A stretch of DNA of 15,628 nucleotides from NCBI GenBank assembly GCA_023228765.1, contig JALOAM010000068.1, positions 1 through 15,628 on the forward strand, given 5' to 3'. Made by a program: the position numbers and the translations under genes. This stretch comes from Dehalococcoidia bacterium. GTDB taxonomy: Bacteria; Chloroflexota; Dehalococcoidia; UBA2979. The notes below the pieces were generated by a model. It did not search any database. It worked only from the letters and a program-made list of their open reading frames with translations, and was not told where the DNA came from. Numbering within the stretch: position 1 is the stretch's first letter; each line of letters opens with the position of its first letter. Positions 1 to 8,330 of the stretch are shown here, piece by piece.

Positions 1-91
1 GTCGCGCGGATGGTCATCGCCATCCTCGGACGTGTGGCCGTCCTCGGCGGAGCGTCATCGGCCTCGCGGCGCATCTCGTGGCGTAGGTGGT
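1..91. other. Window edge, no gene assigned
   Basis: This is a short stretch downstream of the MBL-fold gene. On the minus strand a possible start (ATG at 28-26) sits 6 nt after a GAGG, which could open the next codirectional gene, but only about nine codons are visible. On the plus strand, frame 3 ends in TAG at 84-86 and could equally be the tail of a gene entering from the left. The two readings cannot be separated from this fragment, so nothing is called. Confidence 0.3.
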
Positions 92-940
92 TCAATCCGC
101 CATCCGCTCCCTCACCCGAGGATAGAGGTTGTCGATGATGCGCGTGTTCAGGCCGTCCTCGATCGGGAAGAGGCGCTGGCCGATCCGGTACGGGTCCGTG
201 TTCGGCCGCTGGGTGCGGGCCTCCTCCTGCGTCATCCCCTTCCGCACGAGGTCCTCGACGGCCCCGATCCAGGCCTTGATGATCTCGCCCTGCTCGGCCA
301 GGTAGGCGGTGGTGCAGGGCTCGCCGTGGCCGGGGACGATGACCGCGGGCTCCAGGGCGGCGATGGCGTCCAGGGACTCCAACCACTGCCACGGGTTGCC
401 TTCCTGGATGAACGTCTTCACGTGGTGGAAGACGTTGTCGCCGGTGAAGATCACGCCCTCGTCCGGCAGCCAGACCGAGGTCTGGGGTGGGGTGTGCCCC
501 GGGTGGTGGATCACCTCGATGCGTTGCCCGCCGAGGTCGAGCGCGAGCCGGTCGTCGAACAACCTCGTCGGGGGATTGGGCGGGTAGGCCGGGTGGGCGA
601 TGAGCCAGGAGGAGTTCGGGTCCTGTTCCTCCAGCGCCTTCCGGCGCTCCTCGCCGTCCATCCTCGGGACCATCTCCTCGTAGCGAGGGAGCATGCCGCG
701 CTGCCCGATGACCTCGACGCCCGAGAAGTAAGCGTTGCCGGCGATGTGGTCGATGTGCGGCTCGGTGTTCACGAGGTGGCGGATGACGCCTTGCGTCTCG
801 ATGTGCTCACGCCAGCGGATGGCGTCGATGGGCTGCTGAGGCGTATCGATCATGAACACGCCGTCCGGGGTGGTGAGGTAACCGGGGTTACAGCCCCAGA
901 AGAGGAACTCGGCGAATACGTGATCGGAGATCTGGCGCAT
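92..940 (-). CDS. MBL-fold metallo-hydrolase with Glu in the first metal-ligand position
   Basis: A 282-residue metallo-beta-lactamase-fold hydrolase, probably cytosolic since no signal peptide is seen. The metal-binding motif reads NTEPHIDH at residues 58-65, so the usual HxHxDH is ExHxDH (E60, H62, D64, H65). The other ligands are present: H149 in HHPGHT, D168 in FTGDN and H205 in VPGHGEP. Length and motif order fit the glyoxalase II/cyclase-like MBL proteins. The Glu variant is known in some MBL subgroups, so the protein may still bind metal, but the substrate cannot be named. The ATG at 940 has a modest GAGAGG about 4 nt upstream. The gene diverges from the SRPBCC gene across a 127-bp gap holding a small inverted repeat. 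The family call is firm; the function is open. Confidence 0.9.
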   Translation of the reverse strand: MRQISDHVFAEFLFWGCNPGYLTTPDGVFMIDTPQQPIDAIRWREHIETQGVIRHLVNTEPHIDHIAGNAYFSGVEVIGQRGMLPRYEEMVPRMDGEERRKALEEQDPNSSWLIAHPAYPPNPPTRLFDDRLALDLGGQRIEVIHHPGHTPPQTSVWLPDEGVIFTGDNVFHHVKTFIQEGNPWQWLESLDAIAALEPAVIVPGHGEPCTTAYLAEQGEIIKAWIGAVEDLVRKGMTQEEARTQRPNTDPYRIGQRLFPIEDGLNTRIIDNLYPRVRERMAD

Positions 941-954
941 GATCGCCTCTCGCC

Positions 955-967
955 TGATCGCTGGTCA
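955..967. promoter_or_regulatory. Small inverted repeat between divergent genes
   Basis: TGATCGCTGGTCA is an imperfect palindrome (TGAYC-n3-GRTCA, four of five arm bases matching) lying 14 nt upstream of the MBL gene start, in the shared gap with the SRPBCC gene. The position suits an operator, but the element is short and only weakly symmetric. No regulator gene is in the window. Confidence 0.2.
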
Positions 968-1067
968 GTGAGTCCTCCCTGCGATGGGCGCATCCTGCCA
1001 CTTTGGTGTGTGGGTTGTCATCTTGAGGTTCGGAGGTCTGCGGGGAGTCGAAGTGGGAAGGGGCGAT

Positions 1068-1547
1068 ATGACGGGTCACGGGCGTAGCACGCGGAACGTG
1101 GTGCTGATCGAGGCGATGCCGGAGACGGTGTATCGCGCGTTCCTCAATCCGGAGGTCGTGGCGCAGTGGCTGGCGCCGGGCGACATGACCGCGGAGGTGC
1201 TCGCGTTCGAGGGACGCGAGGGTGGCGAGGTGCGGATGCGGCTGACGTATCCGGCGGCGGACGAGGGGGCCGGGAAGACCTCGACGGGGACGGACGTCTA
1301 CCGGGCGCGGTTCGTGGAGTTGGTGCCGAACGAGCGAGTGGTGCAGGCGATCGAGTTCGAGTCGGAGGATCCACGGTTCGCGGGGACGATGCGGATGACG
1401 GCCACCCTCGCCCCGACGCGGCAGGGCACGAACCTCACGCTCGACTTCGAGGACATCCCCGTCGGGATCTCGCTGGCGGACAACCGTCGAGGGACGGAGC
1501 TGTCGTTGCAGAAGCTGTCGGGGCTGATCAGCCGGACGAGCTGCTGA
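1068..1547 (+). CDS. SRPBCC-domain (AHSA1-like) protein
   Basis: A 159-residue protein of the START-like SRPBCC superfamily, AHSA1/polyketide-cyclase branch. The N-terminal strand and helix (about residues 9-35) lead into NPEVVAQWLAPGDMTAEV at 27-44, the family's hallmark. Next come GGEVRMRLTYPA (52-63), a DVYRARFVEL strand, and the closing helix near 140-157. These proteins form a hydrophobic cavity for small ligands, but the ligand here is unknown. The start was set at ATG 1068, preceded by GGGAAGGGG. An in-frame ATG at 984 would add 28 residues unlike any SRPBCC N-terminus and lacks a good ribosome site. The length is normal for the family. The gene converges on fabV, with a palindromic repeat between them. 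Confidence 0.88.
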   Translation: MTGHGRSTRNVVLIEAMPETVYRAFLNPEVVAQWLAPGDMTAEVLAFEGREGGEVRMRLTYPAADEGAGKTSTGTDVYRARFVELVPNERVVQAIEFESEDPRFAGTMRMTATLAPTRQGTNLTLDFEDIPVGISLADNRRGTELSLQKLSGLISRTSC

Positions 1548-1588
1548 CTGCTGGGGGAGGGGAGGCTGAGAGCGGAGGCGGAGGCGGA

Positions 1589-1630
1589 CCCTCACCCCCG
1601 CCCTCTCCCGCCGAGCCGGGAGAGGGGGTC
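1589..1630 (+). repeat. Palindromic intergenic element, copy 1
   Basis: CCCTCACCCCC leads into a stem CCCTCTCCCG / CGGGAGAGGG (10 bp, 6-nt loop; arms 1601-1610 and 1617-1626) and ends in GGGTC. It lies in the convergent gap between the SRPBCC gene and fabV and could act as a bidirectional terminator hairpin, though neither side has a clear U-tract. A purine-rich GCGGAGGCGGAGGC stretch flanks it on the left. Confidence 0.85.
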
Positions 1631-1665
1631 AGACCGGAGGGGGAGCGGCGGTGTGCGAGGGCGCT

Positions 1666-2865
1666 TTAGGCGTTGAGGGGGCGGTCGACCTCGGTGGGGG
1701 CGTCATAGTCGACGCCGTCGACGGCGAAGCCGAAGAGCTTCTGGAAGTCGTGCTTGTAGCCGTCCCAGTCGGCGAGGAGGGGGAGGGTCTCGTCGGAGAG
1801 CTGCTCCCAGGACTCGGCGACGACGGTCTGGACCGAGTCGGCCATCTCGCGGTCGTCGAGGCGGATGCGACCGCCCTCGTCCAGCCGGGGGGTGAGGCCG
1901 GGGCCGGCGTGGTCGCGGAAGAGGCGGACGATCTGCTCGATGACGCCCTCGTGGACGCCCTGGTCCTTCATGACACGGAAGGCGACGGACATATAGAGCG
2001 GGACGGCGGGGATTGCGGATGAGGCCTGGGTGACGACGCTCTTGTTCACGCTCACCCAACCACCGGCCTCCGGGCCGGCGTGCTGCTTCATCAGCGCGTC
2101 CGCTGCGGCGGCGCTCTGCTCGAGGTGTTCCTTCGCCTTGCCGATGGTGCCGCGACGGTAGATGGGCGCGGAGACCTCCGGCCCGATGTACGAGAACGCG
2201 ATCGTGCGGGCGGCGGGCGCGAGGAGTCCCGCGTCCGCGAGGGTCTGCACCCACTCCAGCCAGTCTTCGCCGCCCATCACCTTCACGGTGGACTCGATCT
2301 CCTCGGGCGTCGCGGCCTCGATGCTGGCTTCGGTGACGGTCTCCGAGCGGAGGTCGAAGGCCTTGCCGTGGTACGGCTGGCCGATGGGCTTGAGGGCGGA
2401 GTTCCAGATCGTGCCGTCCGCGCCCTTCCGGCGGGGCGCGGCGAGCGAGTAGATGAACAGGTCCACGGGGCCGAAGCCCTCGCGGAGGGTGTCGACGACC
2501 TCCTGCTTGGTGGTGGCGTCGAAGGCGTCGGCGTTGATCGTGCGGTACGAGAGGCTGCGTTCGGCGGCGAGGCGGGACGCCTCGGCGGCGTTGTACCAGC
2601 CCGCGGTGCCGGTCTTGTCCTCCGACGGCTCCTTCTCGAACCCGACGCCGAGGGTACGCGCGCCGTAGCCGAAGCAGGTGGTGAGGGCGCTCGCAAGTCC
2701 GTAGCCGGTGGTGGAGCCGACGACGAGGGCGGTGCCGAGGCTGCCCTGCAGGCCGCCTCGCTCGATGACCTCGATCTGCTCCCGGACATTCGCGGCACAC
2801 CCGTCCGGGTGGGCGGTGAGCGAGATAAACCCGCGAATGCGAGGCTGGACGACCTGCCGTGTCAT
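1666..2865 (-). CDS. fabV: FabV-type trans-2-enoyl-CoA/ACP reductase (NADH)
   Basis: A 399-residue enoyl reductase of the FabV/TER family, which reduces the trans-2 double bond of enoyl-ACP or enoyl-CoA with NAD(P)H, the last step of the fatty-acid elongation cycle. The start PRIRGFISLTAHPDGC (8-23) and the nucleotide-binding loop GSTTGYG (50-56) are typical. So are NADAFD (111-116), the IYSLAAPRR segment (138-146) and the active-site Y236-x8-K245 within YRRGTIGKAK, the spacing that separates FabV from the Y-x6-K FabI family. The length is usual (about 400). The ATG at 2865 follows AAAGGG by about 7 nt. The gene stands alone, converging on the SRPBCC gene and diverging from the FSIWG membrane gene. 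Whether ACP or CoA is the main substrate cannot be read from the sequence. Confidence 0.96.
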   Translation of the reverse strand: MTRQVVQPRIRGFISLTAHPDGCAANVREQIEVIERGGLQGSLGTALVVGSTTGYGLASALTTCFGYGARTLGVGFEKEPSEDKTGTAGWYNAAEASRLAAERSLSYRTINADAFDATTKQEVVDTLREGFGPVDLFIYSLAAPRRKGADGTIWNSALKPIGQPYHGKAFDLRSETVTEASIEAATPEEIESTVKVMGGEDWLEWVQTLADAGLLAPAARTIAFSYIGPEVSAPIYRRGTIGKAKEHLEQSAAAADALMKQHAGPEAGGWVSVNKSVVTQASSAIPAVPLYMSVAFRVMKDQGVHEGVIEQIVRLFRDHAGPGLTPRLDEGGRIRLDDREMADSVQTVVAESWEQLSDETLPLLADWDGYKHDFQKLFGFAVDGVDYDAPTEVDRPLNA

Positions 2866-3024
2866 ACAGCGACCCTTTCGGCAGCATGCGCGTTCGGACG
2901 TGCGGACGACTCTAGCGTAGAAGCGGCTGAGGCCCCATTCCCGGCGTCACACGTCCCACGGTGGCCTCGCCGAGGGTCGGGGAGGCATCGGGCCCGCAAT
3001 CACACTGTCCGTCTGGTCGCGAGC

Positions 3025-3036
3025 AGCGATATCGCT
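3025..3036. promoter_or_regulatory. 12-bp perfect palindrome in divergent gap
   Basis: AGCGATATCGCT is perfectly self-complementary. It lies in the 255-bp gap between fabV (minus) and the FSIWG membrane gene (plus), 84 nt before the latter's start. It could be an operator, but a single palindrome of this length in a GC-rich gap is weak evidence. Confidence 0.2.
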
Positions 3037-3120
3037 CCGCGATGCGGGGCGACACAGGATGCGGGCAAGATCGATGCCCTCGGACTGACGTGCCATCGAA
3101 AGCGAGGCACGAGGATGCTC

Positions 3121-3924
3121 ATGGCCCTGATCCCGCAGGAACGCCCTCGCACGAAGCGACACGCGCGCGTCTGGCTCGTGCCGCTCGCGACGCTCGTCGC
3201 GGTGGGGGTGAACGTGTTCGCGGCCGTCGAGGGCGCGCAGGCCGAGCAGGATCGCGCACCCACGCTGGTCGATCCTGCGGACTACGCGTTCTCGATCTGG
3301 GGCCTGATCTTCCTCGCGAACGTGGTGTTCGCGGTGTACCAGGCGATGCCACAGCAGCGGGGCGATGCGGTCCTCGACCGGGTAGCGGCGCCGTACGTCC
3401 TCGGGCAGGTGTTCGCCACGCTCTTCGCGGTCGCGACGCTGGTCGACTCGCACGTGCTCGGGCAGGCGAGCACGGTGGCGTACTTCGCTGTTGCCGTGGC
3501 GACCTACGTGATCCTCGGCGTGGGGATGCGCGAGGACGGCTGGGCGCGGTGGCTGTGCGCCTGGCTGCCGGCCTCGATGTCGGCGGCGTGGCTGCTGGCG
3601 GCGTCGATCGTCGTCCTGGCCGATGTGCTGCAGAACGACCTCGACGTGTCGCCGCCGGTGGGGGACGGCGCGGCGTGGGCGGCGTTCGCCGTTGGTCTGG
3701 CCGCCCTCGTGGCGGTGGTGCTGCTGATCCGGCGGCGGGACTTCGTCTTCGCCGCCGTGGTGGCGTGGGCGCTCGTGGGGATCGGTCGCGAGCAGGCGGA
3801 CGAGGTGGTCGACGTGGCGATCATCGCGTCGCTCACGGTCCTCGGGCTGGTGGCGCTGGGGGTGGTGCCTCGCGTGACAGGGGCGATGCCCTGGCGCCGA
3901 GAGCGGCATGCGGGGGTGCACTGA
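3121..3924 (+). CDS. Multi-pass membrane protein with FSIWG motif (TspO/MBR-like)
   Basis: A 267-residue integral membrane protein with about eight predicted helices. The first starts near residue 18 (WLVPLATLVAVGVNVFAA), and the second carries PADYAFSIWGLIFL. That P-x-x-YxFSIWGLI signature occurs in a group of bacterial membrane proteins often annotated as tryptophan-rich sensory protein/TspO-related, which are longer than the five-helix TspO itself. No transport or ligand-binding role can be assigned. The start was placed at ATG 3121 because GAGG at 3111-3114 then sits 6 nt upstream; ATG 3115 would abut the GAGG. The open frame upstream lacks membrane character and overlaps fabV antisense, so it is not coding. 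The C-terminus is basic (WRRERH). The gene converges on lepA across repeat copy 2. Confidence 0.82.
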   Translation: MALIPQERPRTKRHARVWLVPLATLVAVGVNVFAAVEGAQAEQDRAPTLVDPADYAFSIWGLIFLANVVFAVYQAMPQQRGDAVLDRVAAPYVLGQVFATLFAVATLVDSHVLGQASTVAYFAVAVATYVILGVGMREDGWARWLCAWLPASMSAAWLLAASIVVLADVLQNDLDVSPPVGDGAAWAAFAVGLAALVAVVLLIRRRDFVFAAVVAWALVGIGREQADEVVDVAIIASLTVLGLVALGVVPRVTGAMPWRRERHAGVH

Positions 3925-3966
3925 GCGGTCGCCGAGGCTATTGCCGAGGGGCAGAAGCACAGCAGA

Positions 3967-4013
3967 CCCTCACCTCAGCCCTCTCCCGCTTCGCGGGCGA
4001 GGGAGGCGGAGTC
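3967..4013 (+). repeat. Palindromic intergenic element, copy 2
   Basis: CCCTCACCTCAG precedes a stem CCCTCTCCCGC / GCGGGCGAGGG (arms 3979-3989 and 3993-4003, one mismatch, TTC loop). The 25-nt stem-loop is identical to copy 5, which lies on the opposite strand. It sits between convergent genes and may terminate both. Confidence 0.85.
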
Positions 4014-4034
4014 AGGCGGAGGCTCGGGCGCGGG

Positions 4035-5852
<1,818 letters not shown>

Positions 5853-5858
5853 GCCACC

Positions 5859-5864
5859 ATCCTA
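5859..5864 (-). promoter_or_regulatory. Possible -10 box (TAGGAT) just ahead of lepA
   Basis: On the minus strand TAGGAT ends 6 nt before the GTG start of lepA, the spacing seen for leaderless promoters (TANNNT about 6-7 nt from the first codon). The same hexamer lies at a similar distance from the SRP RNA 5' end. No -35 match is seen. The same bases could instead be read as an AGGA ribosome site. Confidence 0.25.
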
Positions 5865-5872
5865 CGGGTGGG

Positions 5873-5888
5873 GCACCGTACGCGGTGC
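5873..5888. other. Short perfect hairpin upstream of lepA
   Basis: GCACCG and CGGTGC form a 6-bp stem around TACG, ending 20 nt before the lepA start codon. In a leadered lepA mRNA it would sit next to the ribosome site; otherwise it lies in the promoter. Its function is unknown. Confidence 0.25.
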
Positions 5889-5960
5889 TTGCGAGGGAGT
5901 TGGGTGGGGAGGCAGGCGGTGGTCTGCTTCCTCGACGCTCAGTCTTGCAGGAGGGGGCAG

Positions 5961-6003
5961 TCCGCACCCCAACCCTCCCCCGTACAGGGGGAGGGGGCCG
6001 ATC
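5961..6003 (+). repeat. Palindromic intergenic element, copy 3
   Basis: CACCCCAA precedes CCCTCCCCC / GGGGGAGGG (9 bp, loop GTACA; arms 5973-5981 and 5987-5995). It begins about 20 nt past the PHP stop codon on the minus strand, between two codirectional genes, a position consistent with a terminator for the PHP gene. It is the most diverged stem of the set. Confidence 0.8.
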
Positions 6004-6022
6004 CGTGAGGCGTTGGGAGGCG

Positions 6023-6757
6023 TCAGGCCTCCAGCGCCGCCTCGATCGATCCCTGCTCGAGGCGCACCCAGCGCTTCGAGCGCGTGCGGTGGACGGCCTC
6101 GAAGCGGCCGGCGTGCAGTTCCTCGAGGAACTCCTCCGGGGTGGAGATGTTCTCCCTGGCGAAGCCGGTCGCGAAGGTGGCGACACCGCTGGAGGAGTGC
6201 GCGTCGGAGCCGCCGGTAGTCGGCAGTCCGAGGATCTGGGCGACCTCCGCGGCGAAGTAGTTCTCCTGCGGGGTGTTCGCGCCGTTTCCGATCTCGATCG
6301 CGTGGACGACCTTGAACACGGGCATGGTCTCGGCAGCCTGCGCCGGGGTGAGCTCGAACTTCTCGCCGGTGCGCATCGCAGTGACCGGGTCGAACAGGCG
6401 CCGGAAGGGGTGCGCGACGATGAGGAAGCCGCCGAGCTTGTCCAGCTCCTCGCGCAGCTTCTCCGCGCGACGGATGCCCTGCAGGTAGGAGGGCAGTCCG
6501 ATGGCCAGCATGTGGCCCATGTCCGTGGAGACCTCCATGCCGAAGTTCACGAAGACGTCCGGATGCTGATCGCGGAATTCCTTCCGCTGGTGAGGCTCCA
6601 GCACCTTGTCGTGCTCGGCGAGGTTCACGCCGCGGAGGCCGATCTCGAGCGCGATGCCCATCAGCTCGTGGGGATCCAGCATCGAGTCCGACGAGGTCGG
6701 ATTCGTGTGGATGTGCATGTCGATGATGGAACCGGTCAGTCCGTCATGGAGTTCCAG
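6023..6757 (-). CDS. PHP-domain metal-dependent phosphoesterase, probable CTG start
   Basis: A PHP-fold protein of about 244 residues, likely a metal-dependent phosphoesterase or hydrolase. Numbered from the proposed start, it shows the four PHP motifs: DMHIHT (H15, H17), EHD (48-50), GMEVSTDMGH (E75, H82) with AHPFR (H116), and GSDAH (D185, H187), all expected metal ligands. The substrate is unknown; related proteins act on nucleotides or histidinol phosphate. The only upstream start codon in frame is GTG at 6844, which would add 29 Arg/Pro/His-rich residues with no well-spaced ribosome site. By contrast GGGGGAGG lies 6 nt before an in-frame CTG at 6757, giving an N-terminus (M)ELHDGLTGSIIDMHIHT. 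ATG at residue 14 would cut into the first beta strand. The gene is codirectional with its neighbours but flanked by repeat copies 3 and 4. Confidence 0.85.
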   Translation of the reverse strand: MELHDGLTGSIIDMHIHTNPTSSDSMLDPHELMGIALEIGLRGVNLAEHDKVLEPHQRKEFRDQHPDVFVNFGMEVSTDMGHMLAIGLPSYLQGIRRAEKLREELDKLGGFLIVAHPFRRLFDPVTAMRTGEKFELTPAQAAETMPVFKVVHAIEIGNGANTPQENYFAAEVAQILGLPTTGGSDAHSSSGVATFATGFARENISTPEEFLEELHAGRFEAVHRTRSKRWVRLEQGSIEAALEA

Positions 6758-6763
6758 CGGGAG

Positions 6764-6771
6764 CCTCCCCC
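6764..6771 (-). promoter_or_regulatory. Strong ribosome-binding site deciding the PHP start
   Basis: GGGGGAGG on the minus strand, followed by the 6-nt spacer CTCCCG and then the in-frame CTG at 6757-6755. It is the only near-consensus Shine-Dalgarno sequence ahead of the PHP motifs. Confidence 0.55.
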
Positions 6772-6897
6772 GTCGTTCGTCCCCCGAAATGTCGTGATGG
6801 GTGGGTGGACGTCTGTGAGGTTGGCCGAGTCTACGTGCCAGCACCTTCTCGGGCTACCCGTGCGGACCGAGGACCCTGAACCCCAGCCCCGGAAGGG

Positions 6898-6940
6898 CCC
6901 TCACCCCCGGCCCCTCTCCCGAAACCGGGAGAGGGGAGGC
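6898..6940 (+). repeat. Palindromic intergenic element, copy 4
   Basis: CCCTCACCCCCGG precedes CCCCTCTCCCG / CGGGAGAGGGG (11 bp, AAAC loop; arms 6911-6921 and 6926-6936), the longest uninterrupted stem of the family here. It lies about 50 nt past the stop of the four-helix membrane gene, between codirectional minus-strand genes, so it could end the rsmA-ispE operon transcript. Confidence 0.85.
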
Positions 6941-6974
6941 AGAGGAGGCACAGGCGGAGGCAGAGGCAGAGCAG
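6937..6974. repeat. Purine-rich hexad-like repeat (AGGCRGAGGC)
   Basis: Immediately after palindromic copy 4 comes a degenerate run of GAGGC/AGGCGG/AGGCAG units with roughly 6-nt spacing. Similar GCGGAGGC stretches border copies 1, 2 and 6. The cause may be slippage or part of the repeat element's flank. Confidence 0.5.
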
Positions 6975-6987
6975 GGAGTCAGACCTG

Positions 6988-7416
6988 TCAGCGTCCGAGG
7001 GAGCCGAGCCAGGGCAGCACCGTGCCGAACGAGAGGCCCGCGATCACCAGGGTGAGCAACGCGGCCGGGGCCTCGTCCGTGCGGACGCGACCCCGCACGA
7101 AGACGTAGAGCGCGGCGAGGGCGAGCGCGCCGCCGGCGACGTAGAGCCCGAACCGCGCGGCGACCTCGCTGCTCTCCGGGCCGCCGGTGCGGTGGAACAG
7201 CGCGCCGAGGACCAGCCCGATCATCGTCAGCACGATGACGAGGGCGTTCGCGACGACGATGCCGAGGATCGGGAGGCGCTGCTGCCAGGGGAGGCGGGTC
7301 GCGAGGCCCGGCCTGCGCGCGAGCATCACCATCAGCAGCACGGTCGCGATCATGCCGGCGACGGCGCCGGCCACCCAGCCGGCGAACAGGGACTGTGCGA
7401 GGTCCGCGTCCAGCAT
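6988..7416 (-). CDS. Small four-helix membrane protein, unknown function
   Basis: A 142-residue hydrophobic protein not recognised as a named family. Four membrane segments are visible: about 7-33 (AGWVAGAVAGMIATVLLMVML), 48-74, 89-108 and 118-140. Arginine-rich loops follow helices 1 and 3, suggesting those loops face the cytoplasm. The ATG at 7416 is only 5 nt past the ispE stop and is preceded by AAGG, so it is almost certainly co-transcribed and perhaps coupled with ispE. The same frame stays open upstream through ispE, but that part is Arg/Pro-rich and antisense-like in composition, so the short start is chosen. A role alongside isoprenoid synthesis is only a neighbourhood guess. Confidence 0.75.
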   Translation of the reverse strand: MLDADLAQSLFAGWVAGAVAGMIATVLLMVMLARRPGLATRLPWQQRLPILGIVVANALVIVLTMIGLVLGALFHRTGGPESSEVAARFGLYVAGGALALAALYVFVRGRVRTDEAPAALLTLVIAGLSFGTVLPWLGSLGR

Positions 7417-7421
7417 TCGCC

Positions 7422-8330
7422 TTACTCGATCGGTTCGAGGGCTGTCGCGCGCTCGCGGCCGAGGGTGCGGGCCTCGAACACGGTCGCGCCCACGGCACGG
7501 AAGTCGCGACGCAGCTCGGAGGCCCTCGCGTCCTCGCGGATGAAGAGGTAGACGGCGGGGCCGGAGCCACAGAGATGGAGCTGGAGCGCCCCGGCCTGTC
7601 CGTACCTCGCATAGTGCGCGACGAGCTCGGGTTCGGTGCGTTCGATCACGGCCTCGAAGGGGTTGATGAGGTCGCTCGTGGGGGGCGGCGCCTTCCGCGC
7701 GATCCGCGCGGCGAGGCGCTTCGAGCGGTCGCCACTGGTGAAGTCGTGCGGGTGGAGCGCAGCGTACCGGCGGGCCGTCTTTCCCTCCTGCGGCGGTACG
7801 GGCGGGACGAGCACGAGGAGCCGGAGGGGAGTGAGGTCGCGCAGGGGCTCGACGCGGTCGCCTCGGCCGGTGCAGCGGGCCGCGCCGCCGTGGAGGAAGA
7901 ACGGGACGTCCGACCCGATCGTCGCTGCGATCGCTTCCAGGCGGGCGATCGGCCACTTCAGGTCCCAGAGCCGAGCCAGACCTCGGAGGACGGCCGCGGC
8001 GTCCGAGGAGCCGCCACCGAGGCCCGCCGGGGACGGGATGCGCTTCTCGACCTCGATTGCCACGTCGGGCGAGCGCCCGACAGCCTCGGCGAGCCGGATC
8101 GCGGCCAGGCGGGAGAGGTCGTGCTCAGGGTCGATGCCCGCGGCGTATTCGCCAGTGAGGGCGATCTCGACGCCGGCGCCCTCCGGCCGCTCGCGGAGCA
8201 CGAGGCGGTCCGCGAGGTCGATGGTGGTCATCACGGTGTCGACTTCGTGGAAGCCGTCCGGCCGTTTCCGGATCACCTCCAGCGCGAGGTTGATCTTCGC
8301 GGGTGCGATGAGCCGAAGGCCGCTACTCAT
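7422..8330 (-). CDS. ispE: 4-diphosphocytidyl-2-C-methyl-D-erythritol kinase
   Basis: A 302-residue GHMP kinase that phosphorylates CDP-methylerythritol with ATP in the MEP (non-mevalonate) pathway to isoprenoid precursors, in the cytosol. APAKINLALEV near the N-terminus carries K12. PSPAGLGGGSSDAAA (99-113) is the ATP-binding loop, and GSDVPFFL holds the catalytic D141. The C-terminal LCGSGPAVYLF is the third GHMP motif. The length is slightly above the usual 285. The ATG at 8330 gives MSSGLRLIAPAKINL, the expected N-terminus, and overlaps the rsmA stop by 8 nt, indicating translational coupling. Two earlier in-frame ATGs lie inside the 15-bp repeat of the rsmA tail and are judged fortuitous. 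The rsmA-ispE pairing is common in bacteria. Confidence 0.97.
   Translation of the reverse strand: MSSGLRLIAPAKINLALEVIRKRPDGFHEVDTVMTTIDLADRLVLRERPEGAGVEIALTGEYAAGIDPEHDLSRLAAIRLAEAVGRSPDVAIEVEKRIPSPAGLGGGSSDAAAVLRGLARLWDLKWPIARLEAIAATIGSDVPFFLHGGAARCTGRGDRVEPLRDLTPLRLLVLVPPVPPQEGKTARRYAALHPHDFTSGDRSKRLAARIARKAPPPTSDLINPFEAVIERTEPELVAHYARYGQAGALQLHLCGSGPAVYLFIREDARASELRRDFRAVGATVFEARTLGRERATALEPIE

Noticed and set aside
888..1595. Minus-strand frame opposite the SRPBCC gene
   Set aside because: It is Arg/His-rich without domain similarity and lies antisense to a well-supported SRPBCC protein.
2080..3120. Plus-strand frame upstream of the FSIWG gene, open across fabV
   Set aside because: It runs antisense to fabV with low-complexity Gly/Arg/Leu composition; the ribosome site and membrane start at 3121 explain the real gene.
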